Shown here piece after piece: positions 34,430 through 43,601 of a stretch of DNA of 64,000 nucleotides. The translations under genes were made by a program, and so were the position numbers. Position 1 is the stretch's first letter. The number at the start of each line of letters is the position of its first letter. The notes under the pieces were generated by a model. The model saw only the letters and a program-made list of their open reading frames with translations. It was not told where the DNA came from and did no database searches. The stretch is from GCA-003244245 sp963712995 (GTDB lineage Bacteria > Actinomycetota > Actinomycetes > Mycobacteriales > Pseudonocardiaceae): assembly GCA_963712995.1 (NCBI GenBank), contig CAVQKH010000026.1:496001-560000 (forward strand), in the 5' to 3' direction.

Positions 34430-36679
34430 TCACCGCGGCTGGGTGCCGTGCCGCCGACCGGGCCGCCAACCGCGGGTACCGACCAGGACGAGCAGCGCCG
34501 GCACGAGCAGCTGCCGGACGAGGAACGCGTCCAGCACGAGACCGATCACCATCACGATGGCGATCGCGTGGAAGGTGCTCAGCGGGACGAGCGCGAGCAG
34601 CGCGAACGAGCCGGCGAGCACCACCCCGGCCGTCGCGATGGACCGGGCGGCCCTGGTCGAGGCCATCCGCACGGCCTCCCGTAGCGGGTGCCGGTCCACT
34701 TCGTCCCAGATCCGGCCGGCCAGGAAGACGTTGTAGTCCGAGCCGAGTCCCAGCAGCAGGATCGAGACGGCGAATGGGACGAAGAAGGCCACCGCCGCCG
34801 GCTCCAGCAGCGCGTCGGAGATGACCGCGGACAGACCCAGCGCAGCGAGCAGCACGAGCACACTGGTAGCGACCAGCAACAGCGGCGCGACCACAGAGCG
34901 TAGATACAGGGCGAGGACGAGGAAAGCGGCGAGCAGCGCGATCGGCGCAACCCGCTCGAGATCCCGCCTGGTGCCCTCGATGAGGTCCAGGGTGATCGCG
35001 GTGTCACCGGCGAGCAGGAGCTCCGCCTTGTCGAGACCGGCTTGACGCAGCAGGTCGGGGGCGCGGTCCCGCAGCACGCGCAGGGCATCCACTGCCGGCC
35101 CGTCGATCGGATCGCCTTCGAGGACGACGAGGAGCCGCGCCAGATCACCGCCCGGGGCGATGAAGATGCCCTCAGCCTGCGCAGCCACCCCGGGCGGCGC
35201 ATCGCCGGGCCCGTAGACGCGGGCCACTCCGGGCACACCGGCCAGCAGTGGCGCCAACTGCCGCAGCTTGGCCGCGTCCAGCGCGGCACCCGGCGCCCGC
35301 ACCACCGCGACCGTCGGCGCCAGGATGCCCACATTGGTGAGGCTGGCAGCCGCGACGTCGTAGGCCCGCTGGGGGCCGGCACTATCGGGTAGCGACCGGA
35401 TGATCGGGTTGCCCACGTCGTACCGGACGAGCCCGACCGCGGCCGCGCCGAGGAGCAGGACACAGGCCAGGGCGGTGCCCAGCGGGCGCCGGACCGCGAG
35501 GCGGGCGATCCGGGCGCGCATGGTCCGGGACTCCGCTTTGCCCCGAGGGGGGTGAGGTGGGCTGGTCTTCGGGACAGCGGGCCACAGGGCGAAGCGCCCG
35601 AGCAGGGCAAGCACGCACGGCATGAACGTGGCCGTCACCAGCGCGCCGACCAGCACGGCCACCGCGAGGGCGGGCCCGAACACCTGGAAGAAGGAGAGCT
35701 GGGCGAAGACCAGCGCGCCAGTGGAGACCGCCACGACCAGACCGGCGATCAGCACGATGCCGGTGACCTCGGACGCCGCGCGCCGGGCCGCGTCCCGGGC
35801 CGCACGCCCCTCCCGGAGGTGCCGGCGGTAGTGCGACAGGAAGAAGATCGAGTAGTCGGTGACCACACCGAACATCAGGGCGATGATGACCGGTTCCACC
35901 TCGGGTGGGACCGCCAGCCCGCGTACCTGGCCGAGCCATCCCAGGACCCCGGAGGCGACGATGAACGAGATGCCCGCGGTCAGCAGGATCACCAGGGGCG
36001 CGATGGGCGAGCGATAGAACAGACCCACCGCCAACGCGATGAGCACGATCGTCGCCAGCGTGATGACCGGCACCCACTCCTTGATCACCGCCGAACGGGC
36101 GACGGTGGCTGGCACAGTACCGGTAACGCCCACGAACTGCCCCGGAAGCGCCGGCACGTACTCGGCGGCGAAGCGGCGGGCGAGCTCGACGGACTCGTTA
36201 CCGCCGATGCCCGGCCGGAAGTGCAGGAAATAGAGCATCGTGGTGGGTGCCGAACCCGGCTCCAGCACGGTGCCCGGCACCGGGATCACCCCCGCGAGCC
36301 CGCGCAGGTCGGGGAACCGCCCGTCGCGGACCTGACGCGCTGTCTGCACCGCCTGACTCAGCGCCCCGGGTGGCAGCCCGGCCTGCTGGTGGCGGACCAC
36401 GACGGTGCGGCTGATCAGCGGGACGCCGAACTTGGTCTTGGACAGCAGCTCCGCCTCCAGCGCCGGAGCATCGCGGGGCACCAGCGCACCGATATCACCG
36501 CTGCGCCCCTCACCCACCGAGGGCAGGTAGAGCACGGCCAGCACCGCGGCACCGACCCATGCCGGCACGAGCACGAATCGCAGCGCGACGATGAACCGCG
36601 CTGCCCACCGGATCGCCCGAGAACCCGCTGGTACCGGAGACTGGGACCGGATAGTCCCGGTCTCCGGTGCGCTCGCCAC
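34430..36679 (-). CDS. MMPL/RND family transporter
   Basis: 749 residues from GTG 36679, about 12 membrane helices in two halves of six. Each half has a large external loop after the first helix (SGDIGALVPRDAPALEAELL; RYDVGNPIIRSLPDSAGPQRAYD) and core motifs EPVIIALMFGVVTDYSIFFLSHYRRHL and ILLLGLGSDYNVFLAGRIWDEVD, whose Asp-Tyr pairs are the proton relay of MMPL proteins. The Mycobacterium relatives export lipids or siderophores; here no lipid cluster is nearby, so the cargo is open. A single copy without an accessory MmpS. Confidence 0.9.
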   Translation of the reverse strand: MASAPETGTIRSQSPVPAGSRAIRWAARFIVALRFVLVPAWVGAAVLAVLYLPSVGEGRSGDIGALVPRDAPALEAELLSKTKFGVPLISRTVVVRHQQAGLPPGALSQAVQTARQVRDGRFPDLRGLAGVIPVPGTVLEPGSAPTTMLYFLHFRPGIGGNESVELARRFAAEYVPALPGQFVGVTGTVPATVARSAVIKEWVPVITLATIVLIALAVGLFYRSPIAPLVILLTAGISFIVASGVLGWLGQVRGLAVPPEVEPVIIALMFGVVTDYSIFFLSHYRRHLREGRAARDAARRAASEVTGIVLIAGLVVAVSTGALVFAQLSFFQVFGPALAVAVLVGALVTATFMPCVLALLGRFALWPAVPKTSPPHPPRGKAESRTMRARIARLAVRRPLGTALACVLLLGAAAVGLVRYDVGNPIIRSLPDSAGPQRAYDVAAASLTNVGILAPTVAVVRAPGAALDAAKLRQLAPLLAGVPGVARVYGPGDAPPGVAAQAEGIFIAPGGDLARLLVVLEGDPIDGPAVDALRVLRDRAPDLLRQAGLDKAELLLAGDTAITLDLIEGTRRDLERVAPIALLAAFLVLALYLRSVVAPLLLVATSVLVLLAALGLSAVISDALLEPAAVAFFVPFAVSILLLGLGSDYNVFLAGRIWDEVDRHPLREAVRMASTRAARSIATAGVVLAGSFALLALVPLSTFHAIAIVMVIGLVLDAFLVRQLLVPALLVLVGTRGWRPGRRHGTQPR

Positions 36680-36766
36680 ACAAGAACTTTACCGCGGAAA
36701 GGGGTCGGCAACCCTCGATTTGAGGAGACGCCGGCCGTGTCTGCGCCCCGAGGGCGACATCACGCC

Positions 36767-38090
36767 TCACGCCGCGAACAGCAGGGTGAGGCCGCCCACC
36801 GTGTACCCGACCATCAGGACCATCAGCGGGAGCTGCCCGATGACGGCGTCGGCCCGGGGGAACAAGGCGACAGAGCGGTCGTGGGCGCTGATGACCGCGA
36901 GGACGTGCCCAACAATGACCGCGGCGACCTGAATGAAAGCGATTCCCGCCGCCGTGATCAGTCCGTAGTTGATGGCGCCGGAAACGTCCGCAGCTGCACC
37001 CAGCGGACTCGCCAGCAGAGCGAGGGCCGCCTGCCCCTGAAAGAGCAGGAAAGAGAAATAGTGCGCGATGACGTACCCCACCACGATGGGGATGACGGTG
37101 TGGGCGAGCAGACCGGGAACCGGCCTTCGCCCGCGATGACCGGCCCGACCAGCCAGTAACGTCGCACCGACGAACGTGATGGCCACAATGGCGATCACGA
37201 CCAGTAACCCGGCGGTGGAGATCAGCGTCTCCGCGACCGGCGCCGACTGCACGACGCGGCCCCACTCCACCGAACCGGAGATGGTGTCGAAGAAGGTGGA
37301 GCCCAACAGCACGGCGATCAGGGCCACCGCTCCCGGTGCCGGCCCGAACGTGGCGGCCCCGTCGAGTGGGTTGCGAACAACGAGACGACCGTCGTCACGC
37401 CGCCCGAAGGGCGACAAGGTGGCCACGAGCGTGGAGTAGACCTCGAAACCCTCGCCGGTGGCGAACCAGTCCTCGCCGAACAGCAGGGCGGCGCTGAGGT
37501 GCACGGCTGCGTAGCAGGCGAAATACAGCAGCAGCACGCTGAGCGCGTCGCGATTCGGTGCGGCCAACTCCAACCACACGAAACTGAGCAGCGACGGCCG
37601 TGGCCGGCCAGTAGCCCAGTGACTGCGGTAGCGACCGCAGCCCACGGTCCGCCGGAATCCGGGTGAGGGCGGCCAGCAGCAGGTGAATCGTGCGCAACGG
37701 GTTGACCCGCCGCCACACCGGGCCGAACAGCAGCGACAGCGGAACGATCCCCACCCAGAACAGCACGTACACCGCATAGGGCAGCGGGTTGGGCCCGCCA
37801 TCGGGTGCCAGCAACGCCGCCGTGAGGACATACGCCGGTACGGCCAGGCCCAGCAGACGCAGCAGAGCGCGGAACCCGGTGCTGTCCACCAGCCGTTGGA
37901 TGGCCAGTGGCAGCTCCCGCCCCGCGGCCCCCGCACGCAACCGGGGGGTCCGCCACAACACACCCAGCCCGAAGAACGAGGCCAGCAAGGCGATGACGGC
38001 ACCCTGCACCATCAGATCCAGCGGTAACGGCAGGTCCTGCCGTCCTCCCACCCCGTGCGCAAGGAACTGGGCCGCCGCCTCGGTCCTCAC
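36767..38090 (-). CDS. Polytopic membrane protein of unknown function, frameshifted
   Basis: From GTG 38090 (overlapping the upstream stop by GTGA) the chain is about 440 residues with roughly ten membrane helices: VIALLASFFGLGVLWRTPRL, LGLAVPAYVLTAALLAP, YAVYVLFWVGIVPLSLLFGPVWRRVNPLRTIHLLL in the first frame, then after a surplus base near 37590 LLSFVWLELAAPNRDALSVLLLYFACYAAVHL, TLVATLSPFGRR, LLVVIAIVAITFVGATLLAG, LAHTVIPIVVGYVIAHYFSFLLFQGQ. Related actinobacterial proteins carry the label fenitrothion hydrolase in some databases, as I recall, which the sequence gives no reason to trust. It is paired with the secreted/anchored protein upstream. Confidence 0.7.
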
Positions 38091-39148
38091 CCGCTCGTTG
38101 TCCCTGGCTGAGTTGTCCCTGGCTGAGTTGTCCCTGGCTGAGTCCGACGCTTGGCCACGCGAACGAGGCGGGCACCTGCGATGACCAAACCCACCGCGGC
38201 AGCGTAGGCGATCACAGTCAATCCACGGTCCAGCACGCTCGGCCCGGGAAAGGGCAGCTGGGAGTTCCACAGCACACTGATATCCGTGGCAGCCAGGATC
38301 AGTACTATGGCCCCGGCCGTGACGGCCCGGTCGGGTGCCGACTCACTTCTGCGCAATGCGCTGACCGCGCACACGGCACCGACCAGTAAGGCGAATCCGG
38401 CCACCAGGCCGACGCCGACCCAGCCGAACACCGGCCCGTTCTGCTGCGGGACGAATCCGGTGCCGAGCACGTGCAGCACGAAGGCCAGGACTCCCCCGGC
38501 GACCACAGCGGCCAGTGGCCGTTGCCAGTCGCGCATCCACCCGATGGCCGCCACCGCGGCGGTCAGCAGCACCAGGATTGCCAACCAGGGCCACGGCGAC
38601 GGTGGCGGTATCAGCTCGCGGGTACCGACCACGCTGATTTGCTGCCCGTCCACGACCAGCGGCAGCTCCCAGGATTCGGATGCCGACTGCGGCTGCTGTG
38701 GTGGCGCGATCCGGGCGTCGGTCCACGTGGCGTTGTCTGAGTCGCTGCTGCGCACCCACTTCGGCTGCACCACCGGACTCCCCGCCGCCGGATCCCCCGG
38801 TGCCGGGTCGCCCGGGATCAGCCCGGTCTCAGCCGCCGTGCTGCTGAGCTGATTGACCTCCACCTGGTTGCGGGACAACCGCAGGAATGGCTCACTGCGG
38901 TAACCGAGGACCACAATCGTCGCCGCGCCCTGGTTGGTGATGCGCACCCACTGCCCGCCGAATCCGACGGTGGCCGCCACGACCGGTACCGCCGGCCGGA
39001 TCGCGGTGACCGCGGTCTGGTAGTTGGTGGGCGACCCGCCGGTTCCGACGATGTGCGCCGCCGCCGGAACCGGATTGCTCAGCGCGAGCAGGACCGCCAA
39101 CGCCGCAGTCAGCGCGACTGACCGGACAGCGTGCGCAACAGTTCGCAC
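38087..39148 (-). CDS. Exported membrane-anchored protein with C-terminal helices
   Basis: 353 residues from ATG 39148. A signal peptide (HAVRSVALTAALAVLLALSNPVPAAAH) is followed by an extracellular beta-type domain (VAATVGFGGQWVRITNQGAATIVVLGY) and five C-terminal membrane helices (WLAILVLLTAAVAAIGW, AAVVAGGVLAFVLHVLG, VGLVAGFALLVGAVCAV, AVTAGAIVLILAATDISVLW, GLTVIAYAAAVGLVIAGA). The tail TQPGTTQPGTTQPGTTSG is encoded by a 15-bp triplicate. Layout resembles copper- or polymer-handling proteins of actinobacteria, but I cannot assign it. Coupled to the 440-residue membrane protein, which suggests a two-part complex. Confidence 0.6.
   Translation of the reverse strand: MRTVAHAVRSVALTAALAVLLALSNPVPAAAHIVGTGGSPTNYQTAVTAIRPAVPVVAATVGFGGQWVRITNQGAATIVVLGYRSEPFLRLSRNQVEVNQLSSTAAETGLIPGDPAPGDPAAGSPVVQPKWVRSSDSDNATWTDARIAPPQQPQSASESWELPLVVDGQQISVVGTRELIPPPSPWPWLAILVLLTAAVAAIGWMRDWQRPLAAVVAGGVLAFVLHVLGTGFVPQQNGPVFGWVGVGLVAGFALLVGAVCAVSALRRSESAPDRAVTAGAIVLILAATDISVLWNSQLPFPGPSVLDRGLTVIAYAAAVGLVIAGARLVRVAKRRTQPGTTQPGTTQPGTTSG
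38098..38142 (+). repeat. 15-bp tandem repeat, three copies
   Basis: TTGTCCCTGGCTGAG three times without change. On the minus strand it codes for the TQPGT units at the C-terminus of the gene 38087-39148, a few bases before the start of the next gene. Length changes in steps of 15 would stay in frame. Confidence 0.95.
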
Positions 39149-39441
39149 CTCGGGGCCCCCACTAGGCAGTCACCAGAGTCATGAGACCCATCCTGGCCGG
39201 TACGCACCTTTAACACCACGTAACGACTGCTGTTCGCGCGAGTTGTCCCCCCGGTTCGCCGAGCGGGCACCGCCCGACACCAATGATCGCACCGGAGTGT
39301 CCTCGGCGCGCGCGGGCCGGTTCAGGTTTGAGGGCAGTGTGATCGTGGCCGCCGATGAGACGGGAGCGGTCGGAAGCCGGATAGTGCCACGGTACTGTGG
39401 CGTGTCGACAGATCTGCCAGCGACAGTAGTTCAGAGTTTGA

Positions 39442-40332
39442 TCACGGGAGTGACCGGCGGGCCTGGGTGACCACGGCGGTGACCTCGTTGAGGATCGAGT
39501 CAAGCCGGGTTGCGACATCGTGGGCTGTGTAACGAAGAACGGTGTAGCCATGCGCTACCAGCACGTTCTGGCGAGTGCGGTCGTGCTGGAACGCCACCCG
39601 GGTGCTGTGAGTGCGGTATCCGTCCACCTCAAGGATCAACCGCAGTGCGGGATCCAGGAAGTCCGCAATGTAGCCGAGAACCGGTTCGTTGATCAGGAAG
39701 CCGGTCAGGCCCGCTGATCGCAGGCCGTGCGCCAACCTACGCTCGGGTACCGAGGCCGCGCCAGGCACGATGGAACTCAGGTGCTGGCCGACGCGGGGTG
39801 AGCCACGTAGCCCGAGGTCCTCGACGTAGCGCAGGCACAGCGCCCGCTGCGAGGTCAGGGTGGCGGTGACGTGGTCGAGGAGCGCGCCGCCGGCGGTGTC
39901 GTCGAGCAGGGTGAGGCAGTCGAAGACAGTGCGGGGCACGTCGGTGACGGGCAGCCCGCAGACAGTGCTGCGCCGGTTACGGGGCGTGTCCCGACGAAAC
40001 AGCCGTAGCCAAGGCACGGGTGAGGTACGCGCATAGCTCAGCGGTACCGTCAGGTGCACGACTCGCGGCTCGTCGACCGCCATCTGCCACAGGTGGGCCG
40101 CGGCGAGGTGGCTCACCACACCCCGCGGTTGCCACAGGTACGCCGCGTGTGCCCGGGTCGCGAGCGAGGGTGCCCCGGCGCAGTACACGCCATTCAGAAG
40201 CCGACGCAGCCGGCCACGGCGAATCCAGGATTCGATGGTAGTGATGCTCAGGCCGATGTCACGTAGCTGGATCCGGCTCACCGCATCATGTTGGCGGCCC
40301 AGCAGCCGTTCGAGATCGTTGCCCTCGGTCAT
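39442..40332 (-). CDS. AbiEi-like/DUF559 domain protein
   Basis: 296 residues from ATG 40332. The N-terminal 60 residues form a winged-helix-like part (RQHDAVSRIQLRDIGLSITTIESWIRRGRLRRLLNGVY) as in AbiEi-type antitoxin domains; the C-terminal 110 residues are a DUF559 very-short-patch-repair-like nuclease fold (LGYIADFLDPALRLILEVDGYRTHSTRVAFQHDRTRQNVLVAHGYTVLRYTAHDV) with the D..L...EVDG and Q.DR.R acids and arginines. This fusion is frequent in actinobacteria in many copies; its role is unproven (type IV antitoxin or nuclease). The upstream region carries a tandem repeat and a long palindrome. The 293 bases downstream (39149-39441) hold no gene. Confidence 0.75.
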   Translation of the reverse strand: MTEGNDLERLLGRQHDAVSRIQLRDIGLSITTIESWIRRGRLRRLLNGVYCAGAPSLATRAHAAYLWQPRGVVSHLAAAHLWQMAVDEPRVVHLTVPLSYARTSPVPWLRLFRRDTPRNRRSTVCGLPVTDVPRTVFDCLTLLDDTAGGALLDHVTATLTSQRALCLRYVEDLGLRGSPRVGQHLSSIVPGAASVPERRLAHGLRSAGLTGFLINEPVLGYIADFLDPALRLILEVDGYRTHSTRVAFQHDRTRQNVLVAHGYTVLRYTAHDVATRLDSILNEVTAVVTQARRSLP

Positions 40333-40359
40333 GCCGGCCAGGCTGCCAGCGACCACCGA

Positions 40360-40395
40360 CAGTCCCGCCCACCTCAGTCCCGCCCACCTCAGTCC
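40360..40395 (+). repeat. 15-bp tandem repeat, 2.4 copies
   Basis: CAGTCCCGCCCACCT at 40360-40374 and 40375-40389, then CAGTCC. It directly abuts the long palindrome at 40395-40462 and lies upstream of the DUF559 gene start. Confidence 0.9.
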
Positions 40396-40462
40396 ATGAT
40401 CGCCGATACTGTGCTGTGGCCGTACACTCCCGTACGGCCACAGCACAGTATCGGCGATCATG
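40395..40462. repeat. 31-bp perfect inverted repeat with 6-base loop
   Basis: The arm from 40395 to 40425 (CATGATCGCCGATACTGTGC... to GTAC) is matched without error by 40432-40462; the loop ACTCCC is at 40426-40431. It separates asd from the DUF559 gene on the same strand. A stem of this length could end asd transcription or could be a mobile palindromic unit. AT content is not high and no T run follows. Confidence 0.95.
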
Positions 40463-40529
40463 CGGGGCGAAACGGGACCCATCAAGCCCTGCGTGACCAC
40501 TTCCTCCGCGGGTTAGCGGCGGGGGCTGC

Positions 40530-41603
40530 TCATGGCACCGGCTGCCAGTCACCGGCGAGGATTTCGGCGATCTCGTAGGTGTTGAGCGCCGCGCCCTTGC
40601 GCAGGTTGTCCCCGCAGACGAACAAGTCCAGGGTGTTGGCGAAGTCCAGGGCCTGCCGGATCCGGCCGACGTAGGTCGGGTCCGCGCCGACCACCGCTGC
40701 CGGCGTCGGCCAGATCCCGGCAGCCGGATCGTCGGCCAGCACGATGGTCGGGGCGGCGGCGAGAACCTTCCGGGCCTGCTCGACGGTGACCGGGTGGGCG
40801 AAAACCGCGTGCACGGCGAGCGCGTGGCCGGTGACCACCGGAACCCGCACGCAGGTCGCCGAGACCTTGAGCTCCGGGATACCGAGGATCTTGCGGGACT
40901 CGTTGCGGACCTTGAGCTCCTCGGAGCTCCAGCCGTTGTCCTTGAGCGAGCCCGCCCAGGGCACCACATTCATCGCCAGCGGCGCCGGGAAGGGTGACCC
41001 GGCGGGTAACCCTGCTGCGACGAGCGCTTCGGCGAGGTCCCCCCCGCGCACCCCGACATCCTTGCCGGCCACCGCGGCGAGCTCGGCGTGGAGCCGGTCC
41101 ACCCCGCCGCGCCCCGCGCCGGAAGCAGCCTGATAGCTGGCCACCACCAGCTCAGTGAGTCCGAACTCCCGGTGCAGCGCACCCACCGCGGTCATCATCG
41201 ACAGCGTCGTGCAGTTGGGGTTGGAGATGATCCCCTTCGGCCGCACGGCCGCATCGGCAGCGTTGATCTCGGGGACGACCAACGGCACGTCGGGATCCAT
41301 CCGGAAGGCACCCGAGTTGTCCACCACGACCGCGCCGCGCTGCACCGCGACGGGGGCCCAGCGCTGCGAGATCTCGTCGGGAACATCGAACATGGCGATG
41401 TCCACGCCGTCGAACGCCTCCGGGACGAGCTCGACGACGACGTGCTGCTGCCCCCGCACCGTGAGGTGCCGGCCGGCCGAGCGAGCCGAGGCGATCAATC
41501 GGATCTCCCCCCAGGGCACCGACGAGCGCGAATCGATAATGTCGATCATGACGGTGCCCACTGCTCCGGTGGCCCCGACGACCGCGAGAACCGGGCTGGT
41601 CAT
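40530..41603 (-). CDS. asd: Aspartate-semialdehyde dehydrogenase
   Basis: 357 residues from ATG 41603. VLAVVGATGAVGTVMIDII is the NADP-binding loop, VVVDNSGAFRMDPDVPLVVPEIN the phosphate/substrate region, GIISNPNCTTLSMM the active-site Cys131, and VSYQAASGAGRGGVDRL-like (ASYQAASGAGRG) plus VRVPVVTGHALAVHAVF complete the family marks. It reduces aspartyl phosphate to the semialdehyde for lysine/diaminopimelate, threonine and methionine synthesis. Its ATG overlaps the ask stop (ATGA), the conserved ask-asd operon order in actinobacteria. Confidence 0.97.
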   Translation of the reverse strand: MTSPVLAVVGATGAVGTVMIDIIDSRSSVPWGEIRLIASARSAGRHLTVRGQQHVVVELVPEAFDGVDIAMFDVPDEISQRWAPVAVQRGAVVVDNSGAFRMDPDVPLVVPEINAADAAVRPKGIISNPNCTTLSMMTAVGALHREFGLTELVVASYQAASGAGRGGVDRLHAELAAVAGKDVGVRGGDLAEALVAAGLPAGSPFPAPLAMNVVPWAGSLKDNGWSSEELKVRNESRKILGIPELKVSATCVRVPVVTGHALAVHAVFAHPVTVEQARKVLAAAPTIVLADDPAAGIWPTPAAVVGADPTYVGRIRQALDFANTLDLFVCGDNLRKGAALNTYEIAEILAGDWQPVP

Positions 41604-42877
41604 CGGCCCGTCCCGGCATAGACGATGGCCTCTTGCGCGCCGCCCAGTTCGAACGCGTCATGGATCGCGCGCACCGCGTCGTCGAGCTGCTCGGCGCGGA
41701 CCAGCACCGAGATCCGGATCTCCGAGGTGTTGATGGTCTCGATGTTCACCCCGGCCCGGGCCAGCGCCTCGCAGAATCGCGCGGTGACCCCCGGGTGGGA
41801 GCGCATCCCCGCGCCGATCAGTGACACCTTGCCGACCTCGTCGTCGCACAGCACTTCCTGGAAACCGATCTGCGACTGCATCGCTCGCAGGGCCTTGACC
41901 GCCACGGGCGCGTCGAGTTTGGGCAACGTGAACGTGACGTCGGTGCGGCGGTCGCTGTGCGAGATGTTCTGCAGCACCATGTCGATGTTGAGCTCCGCAT
42001 CGGCGATCACCCGGAAGATGTGGGCGGCCTTACCGAGCTCGTCGGGCACCCCTATCACGGTGATCTTCGATTCGGACCGGTCGTGCGCAACGCCGGTGAG
42101 CATGGCCTGTTCCACAGCGCGAGCCTCCACAGTGCGAGCCTCCATCGATTCAGACACCATGGTGCCGCTATTGCGGCTGTAGGACGAGCGGACGTGGACC
42201 GCGACGTGGTTGCGCCGGGCGTACTCGACACAGCGCAGCATGAGCACCCGCGCTCCGCTGGCCGCCATCTCCAGCATCTCCTCGTAGCTGATGGTGTCGA
42301 GCTTGCGGGCATCGGGCACGATCCGCGGGTCGGCGGAGTACACCCCGTCGACGTCGGTGTAGATCTCGCACACGTCCGCATTCAACGCGGCGGCCAACGC
42401 GACCGCGGTGACGTCGGAACCGCCGCGGCCCAAGGTGGTGACATCCTTGGTGTCCTGGGCCACCCCCTGGAACCCGGCGACCAGCGCCACCGCATCCTGA
42501 TCCAACGCCTGGCGCACCCTGCTCGGCGTCACGTCGATGATCCGGGCCCTGCCGTGCGCCGCGGTGGTGATCACACCGGCCTGCGAGCCGGTGAACGAGC
42601 GCGCGTCGACACCCAGATCGTGCACCGCCATCGCGACCAGCGCATTGGAGATCCGCTCACCTGCGGTGAGCAGCATGTCGAGCTCACGCTGGTGGGGTTG
42701 TGAGGACACCGCAGCGGCGAGATCGAGCAGTTCATCAGAGGTGTCCCCCATCGCCGAGACCACCACGACAACCTCGTTGCCCTCGTTGCGCGTCTCGACG
42801 ATCCGTTCGGCGACCTTCTTGATCCGCTCAGCACTGTCCACCGACGAACCGCCGTACTTCTGGACGACGAGCGCCAC
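41600..42877 (-). CDS. ask: Aspartokinase
   Basis: 425 residues from GTG 42877. ALVVQKYGGSSVDSAERIKKVAERI is the kinase start, VVVVVSAMGDTSDELLDLA and TLGRGGSDVTAVALAAAL the substrate and ATP motifs; two ACT domains follow (ITVIGVPDELGKAAHIFRVIADAELNIDMVLQNIS; VSLIGAGMRSHPGVTARFCEALARAGVNIETINTSEIRISVLV), so feedback by lysine and threonine is expected. The linker before the ACT domains contains a 15-bp duplication (EARTVEARAVEQAM). As in Corynebacterium, an internal start in this linker could give a separate beta subunit; GTG at the VEQAM position is available. Operon with asd. Confidence 0.96.
   Translation of the reverse strand: MALVVQKYGGSSVDSAERIKKVAERIVETRNEGNEVVVVVSAMGDTSDELLDLAAAVSSQPHQRELDMLLTAGERISNALVAMAVHDLGVDARSFTGSQAGVITTAAHGRARIIDVTPSRVRQALDQDAVALVAGFQGVAQDTKDVTTLGRGGSDVTAVALAAALNADVCEIYTDVDGVYSADPRIVPDARKLDTISYEEMLEMAASGARVLMLRCVEYARRNHVAVHVRSSYSRNSGTMVSESMEARTVEARAVEQAMLTGVAHDRSESKITVIGVPDELGKAAHIFRVIADAELNIDMVLQNISHSDRRTDVTFTLPKLDAPVAVKALRAMQSQIGFQEVLCDDEVGKVSLIGAGMRSHPGVTARFCEALARAGVNIETINTSEIRISVLVRAEQLDDAVRAIHDAFELGGAQEAIVYAGTGR
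42112..42141 (+). repeat. 15-bp tandem duplication in the ask linker
   Basis: CCACAGCGCGAGCCT (42112-42126) and CCACAGTGCGAGCCT (42127-42141) differ by one base. In ask they add five residues (EARTV/EARAV) between the kinase and ACT domains, near the likely internal beta-subunit start. Confidence 0.85.
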
Positions 42878-42998
42878 GCCCACCTCCCGCTCCGCCCCCG
42901 GTACGCCGGACATACCGGGGCTCCCGACCTACCGAGGCTATTGCCTGGCCCGCTGTCCCGATATGTCTACGGATGGGGATGTGCGCGGACACACAGAA

Positions 42999-43030
42999 TG
43001 GCCGTGTCCCCGGCGGTGGGGACACGGCCA
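42999..43030. terminator. Strong hairpin between DUF4383 gene and ask
   Basis: TGGCCGTGTCCCC (42999-43011) and GGGGACACGGCCA (43018-43030) pair over 13 bp with a 6-base loop. It lies 16 bases after the minus-strand DUF4383 stop, so it most likely ends that transcript before ask. Confidence 0.85.
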
Positions 43031-43045
43031 ACGTGCATGGCGGGC

Positions 43046-43507
43046 TTACGCGGTCACGGGTTGACGTCGCATCACGCGGATTAGCCCGGTACCGAAGATG
43101 AGCGTCGCCAGTGCGGTCACCAGATGCAGCCAGTTGTCACCGATCGGCCCAGCGGGGATGGCCAGCAAGCTGAGGTAGCCCAGGAAACCGAGCACGGTGG
43201 CCAACGCGTAGACGCCACCAATGGCGATGTTCAATCCCTCATTGCCGGCAGCGGTAAGGGCGAACGCTCCCAGCAACCAGAACGCCCCGATGCCGATGTG
43301 CACGATGTTGTGGTAGGGGTTTACCAGAAAAAGCCCGAGTATACTCTTGTTAGTCATCTCGGTGATATTGGCGAAACCCGTGACGAAGAATCCGATGATC
43401 CCGGCCACGATGTAGATGGAGCCGAGGATCATCGACACGTTCTGCTCGAAGCTCCTACCGGACCCCCTACTCTGAAGCTGGATCCCGAACTTGTCCTCTG
43501 CACTCAT
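43046..43507 (-). CDS. DUF4383 membrane protein
   Basis: 153 residues from ATG 43507. Four membrane helices: VSMILGSIYIVAGIIGFFVTGF, a segment around NIVHIGIGAFWLLGAFALTAA, VYALATVLGFLGYLSLL and LHLVTALATLIFGTGLI. The motif NPYHNIVHIGIGAFWL after helix one is the DUF4383 signature. Function unknown; common in actinobacteria. A 17-bp palindrome about 80 bases upstream may be a regulator site. Confidence 0.85.
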   Translation of the reverse strand: MSAEDKFGIQLQSRGSGRSFEQNVSMILGSIYIVAGIIGFFVTGFANITEMTNKSILGLFLVNPYHNIVHIGIGAFWLLGAFALTAAGNEGLNIAIGGVYALATVLGFLGYLSLLAIPAGPIGDNWLHLVTALATLIFGTGLIRVMRRQPVTA

Positions 43508-43584
43508 TACCATGCCTGTCCCCTTCCACGACACCGACGGCTCATCGGCGAGGCGCGCAACCGTAGATCACGCGACCACCACAT

Positions 43585-43601
43585 GTCCTTAGATTAAGGA
43601 C
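43585..43601. promoter_or_regulatory. 17-bp palindrome, probable operator
   Basis: GTCCTTA-GAT-TAAGGAC is a perfect palindrome in the 386-base divergent gap (43508-43893) between the DUF4383 gene and a PsbP/LpqN-like gene. A second, imperfect inverted repeat (CTATCGGAT ... GATCGGATAG) lies at about 43651-43679. No gene is seen in the gap. Confidence 0.55.

Noticed and set aside
39024..39470. Plus-strand open frame of 148 codons across the start of the exported protein gene
   Set aside because: It is antisense to a gene with a clear signal peptide and has no recognisable domain; chance frame.
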